Positions 63,408-64,000 of a DNA stretch of 64,000 nucleotides are shown one piece after another (within the stretch, counting starts at the first letter, position 1; the number at the start of each line of letters is the position of its first letter). The stretch spans positions 190,006 to 254,005 of the forward strand of contig CP070751.1 of assembly GCA_020348445.1 (NCBI GenBank). The letters are read 5' to 3'. The DNA is from Thermoplasmata archaeon. Its GTDB lineage: Archaea > Thermoplasmatota > Thermoplasmata > GCA-020350865. The position numbers and the translations under genes were made by a program. The notes below the pieces were generated by a model that was not told where the DNA came from, did no database searches, and saw nothing but the letters and a program-made list of their open reading frames with translations.

Positions 63408-64000
63408 ATGCCTGAGGCTGAAGAGGAAGAATTGAACGCTGCTGGCGAAAGCAGGTGCATCACGGGCATCGATGGTCTTGATAGGATTTTAAATGGTGGG
63501 ATACCAAGGGGTAACACCGTTCTAATTACAGGAAGCTGTGGCACTGGCAAAACAACGTTGAGTTTCGAATTTCTACTTCATGGGGCAATACACGACGAAA
63601 ACAGCCTCTTTATCAGCGTGACCGAGAATTGGGAGAAACTCCTAAAGAACGTGATTCCATACGATTTTTTCGACGACTCGCTCCTTAAATCGAAAAAACT
63701 CATTATGATAGATTTGGGTGCCATTTACAGCAAATTGGGCCTTGAAAAGGCTGAGTTCACAATGGAGGACATCGACATCATTGTAAGGGCGATAGGAGAT
63801 ATCGTGCGAGAGTGGAGCATAAAAAGACTTGTAATAGATTCAATAACCTCCATTTGCTTCCAGCTGAAGACAAAGGAAAAGATCAGAGACTTCATATTGA
63901 GTTTGGGGAAGAATCTCTCGGAAGCGGGTTGTACATGCATTCTTGTTTCAGAGATATCACCAGGAGAGCAGAGCTACTCCATGTACGGTGTCGAGGAAGC
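63408..64000 (+). CDS. KaiC/RadA-like RecA-superfamily ATPase (3' end outside window)
   Basis: The frame from ATG 63408 is open to the end of the window, giving 197 codons. It has the KaiC-type start CITGIDGLDRILNGGIPRGN, Walker A GSCGTGKTT near residues 46-54, and Walker B LVIDSITS near 143. This is the layout of archaeal single-domain KaiC-like signalling ATPases, not of RadA recombinase, which would have an N-terminal helix-hairpin-helix. The role may be signal-coupled ATPase activity, inferred from relatives. A TATA box precedes it. Confidence 0.85.
   Translation, partial: MPEAEEEELNAAGESRCITGIDGLDRILNGGIPRGNTVLITGSCGTGKTTLSFEFLLHGAIHDENSLFISVTENWEKLLKNVIPYDFFDDSLLKSKKLIMIDLGAIYSKLGLEKAEFTMEDIDIIVRAIGDIVREWSIKRLVIDSITSICFQLKTKEKIRDFILSLGKNLSEAGCTCILVSEISPGEQSYSMYGVEE

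Overview
The window reads as a chromosome segment of a euryarchaeal-type archaeon, most likely an uncultured member of Thermoplasmatota. The lineage is inferred from gene content alone. Archaeal markers are CDP-archaeol synthase (CarS), Hef helicase-nuclease, endonuclease Q, pelota, A/V-type ATPase subunit D, Kae1 and Bud32 of KEOPS, PyrB with the archaeal PyrI chain, NadA and a KaiC/RadA-like ATPase. Many starts lie 24-30 nt below TATA boxes (leaderless transcripts), while genes inside operons have GGAGGT/GGTGA ribosome-binding sites. Large secreted and surface proteins (PKD, CARDB, Asp-box, beta-helix, Ig-like) fit a heterotroph that feeds on peptides and polymers.

Layout. 1-9 kb: an FtsX/LolD-type ABC exporter, a winged-helix protein, an orphan DNA methyltransferase, a Cro-type regulator, a TraB-like protein, CarS, a small zinc protein and PyrE. 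8.7-18 kb: a large secreted peptidase, endonuclease Q, three family 2 glycosyltransferases, a PKD membrane protein and a broken small gene. 18-26 kb: acetoacetyl-CoA synthetase, a polyprenol kinase-like membrane protein, a thioredoxin-CcdA fusion, an OB-fold protein and an M20 hydrolase. 26-30 kb: an operon of two thiolase-like proteins and two zinc-ribbon/OB (DUF35) proteins. 30-38 kb: Hef, two AT-rich membrane genes, a tRNA-Gln embedded in an unusual array of tRNA-ended hairpins, RdgB, Bud32, three small genes, a GNAT enzyme and Kae1. 38-50 kb: membrane and zinc proteins, a fRMsr-like GAF protein, M42 peptidase, MutL, an Asp-box protein, a subtilase and a pyrB-nitroreductase-pyrI operon. 50-56 kb: one 2011-residue surface protein. 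56-64 kb: ATPase subunit D, pelota, an AT-rich patch of orphan genes ending in hflX, a DUF89 phosphatase, NadA and a truncated KaiC-like gene.

How genes work together. PyrE, PyrB and PyrI serve pyrimidine synthesis. AacS and the thiolase/DUF35 operon suggest handling of acetoacetyl-type CoA esters, although both thiolases depart from the canonical active site. Hef, EndoQ and MutL are DNA-repair genes at separate loci. Kae1 and Bud32 are the two enzymatic parts of the tRNA t6A machinery and are encoded separately here.

The most unusual signals are: (i) a tandem array of about 90-bp units at 33.9-34.3 kb, in which four hairpins reuse the acceptor-stem ends of the embedded tRNA-Gln; (ii) a dispersed family of G-run intergenic elements; (iii) several proteins that keep a family fold but have lost catalytic residues (M14 domain, TraB-like protein, one thiolase); (iv) two genes whose Shine-Dalgarno sequences point at ACG codons. 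No CRISPR array, insertion sequence or rRNA was seen.
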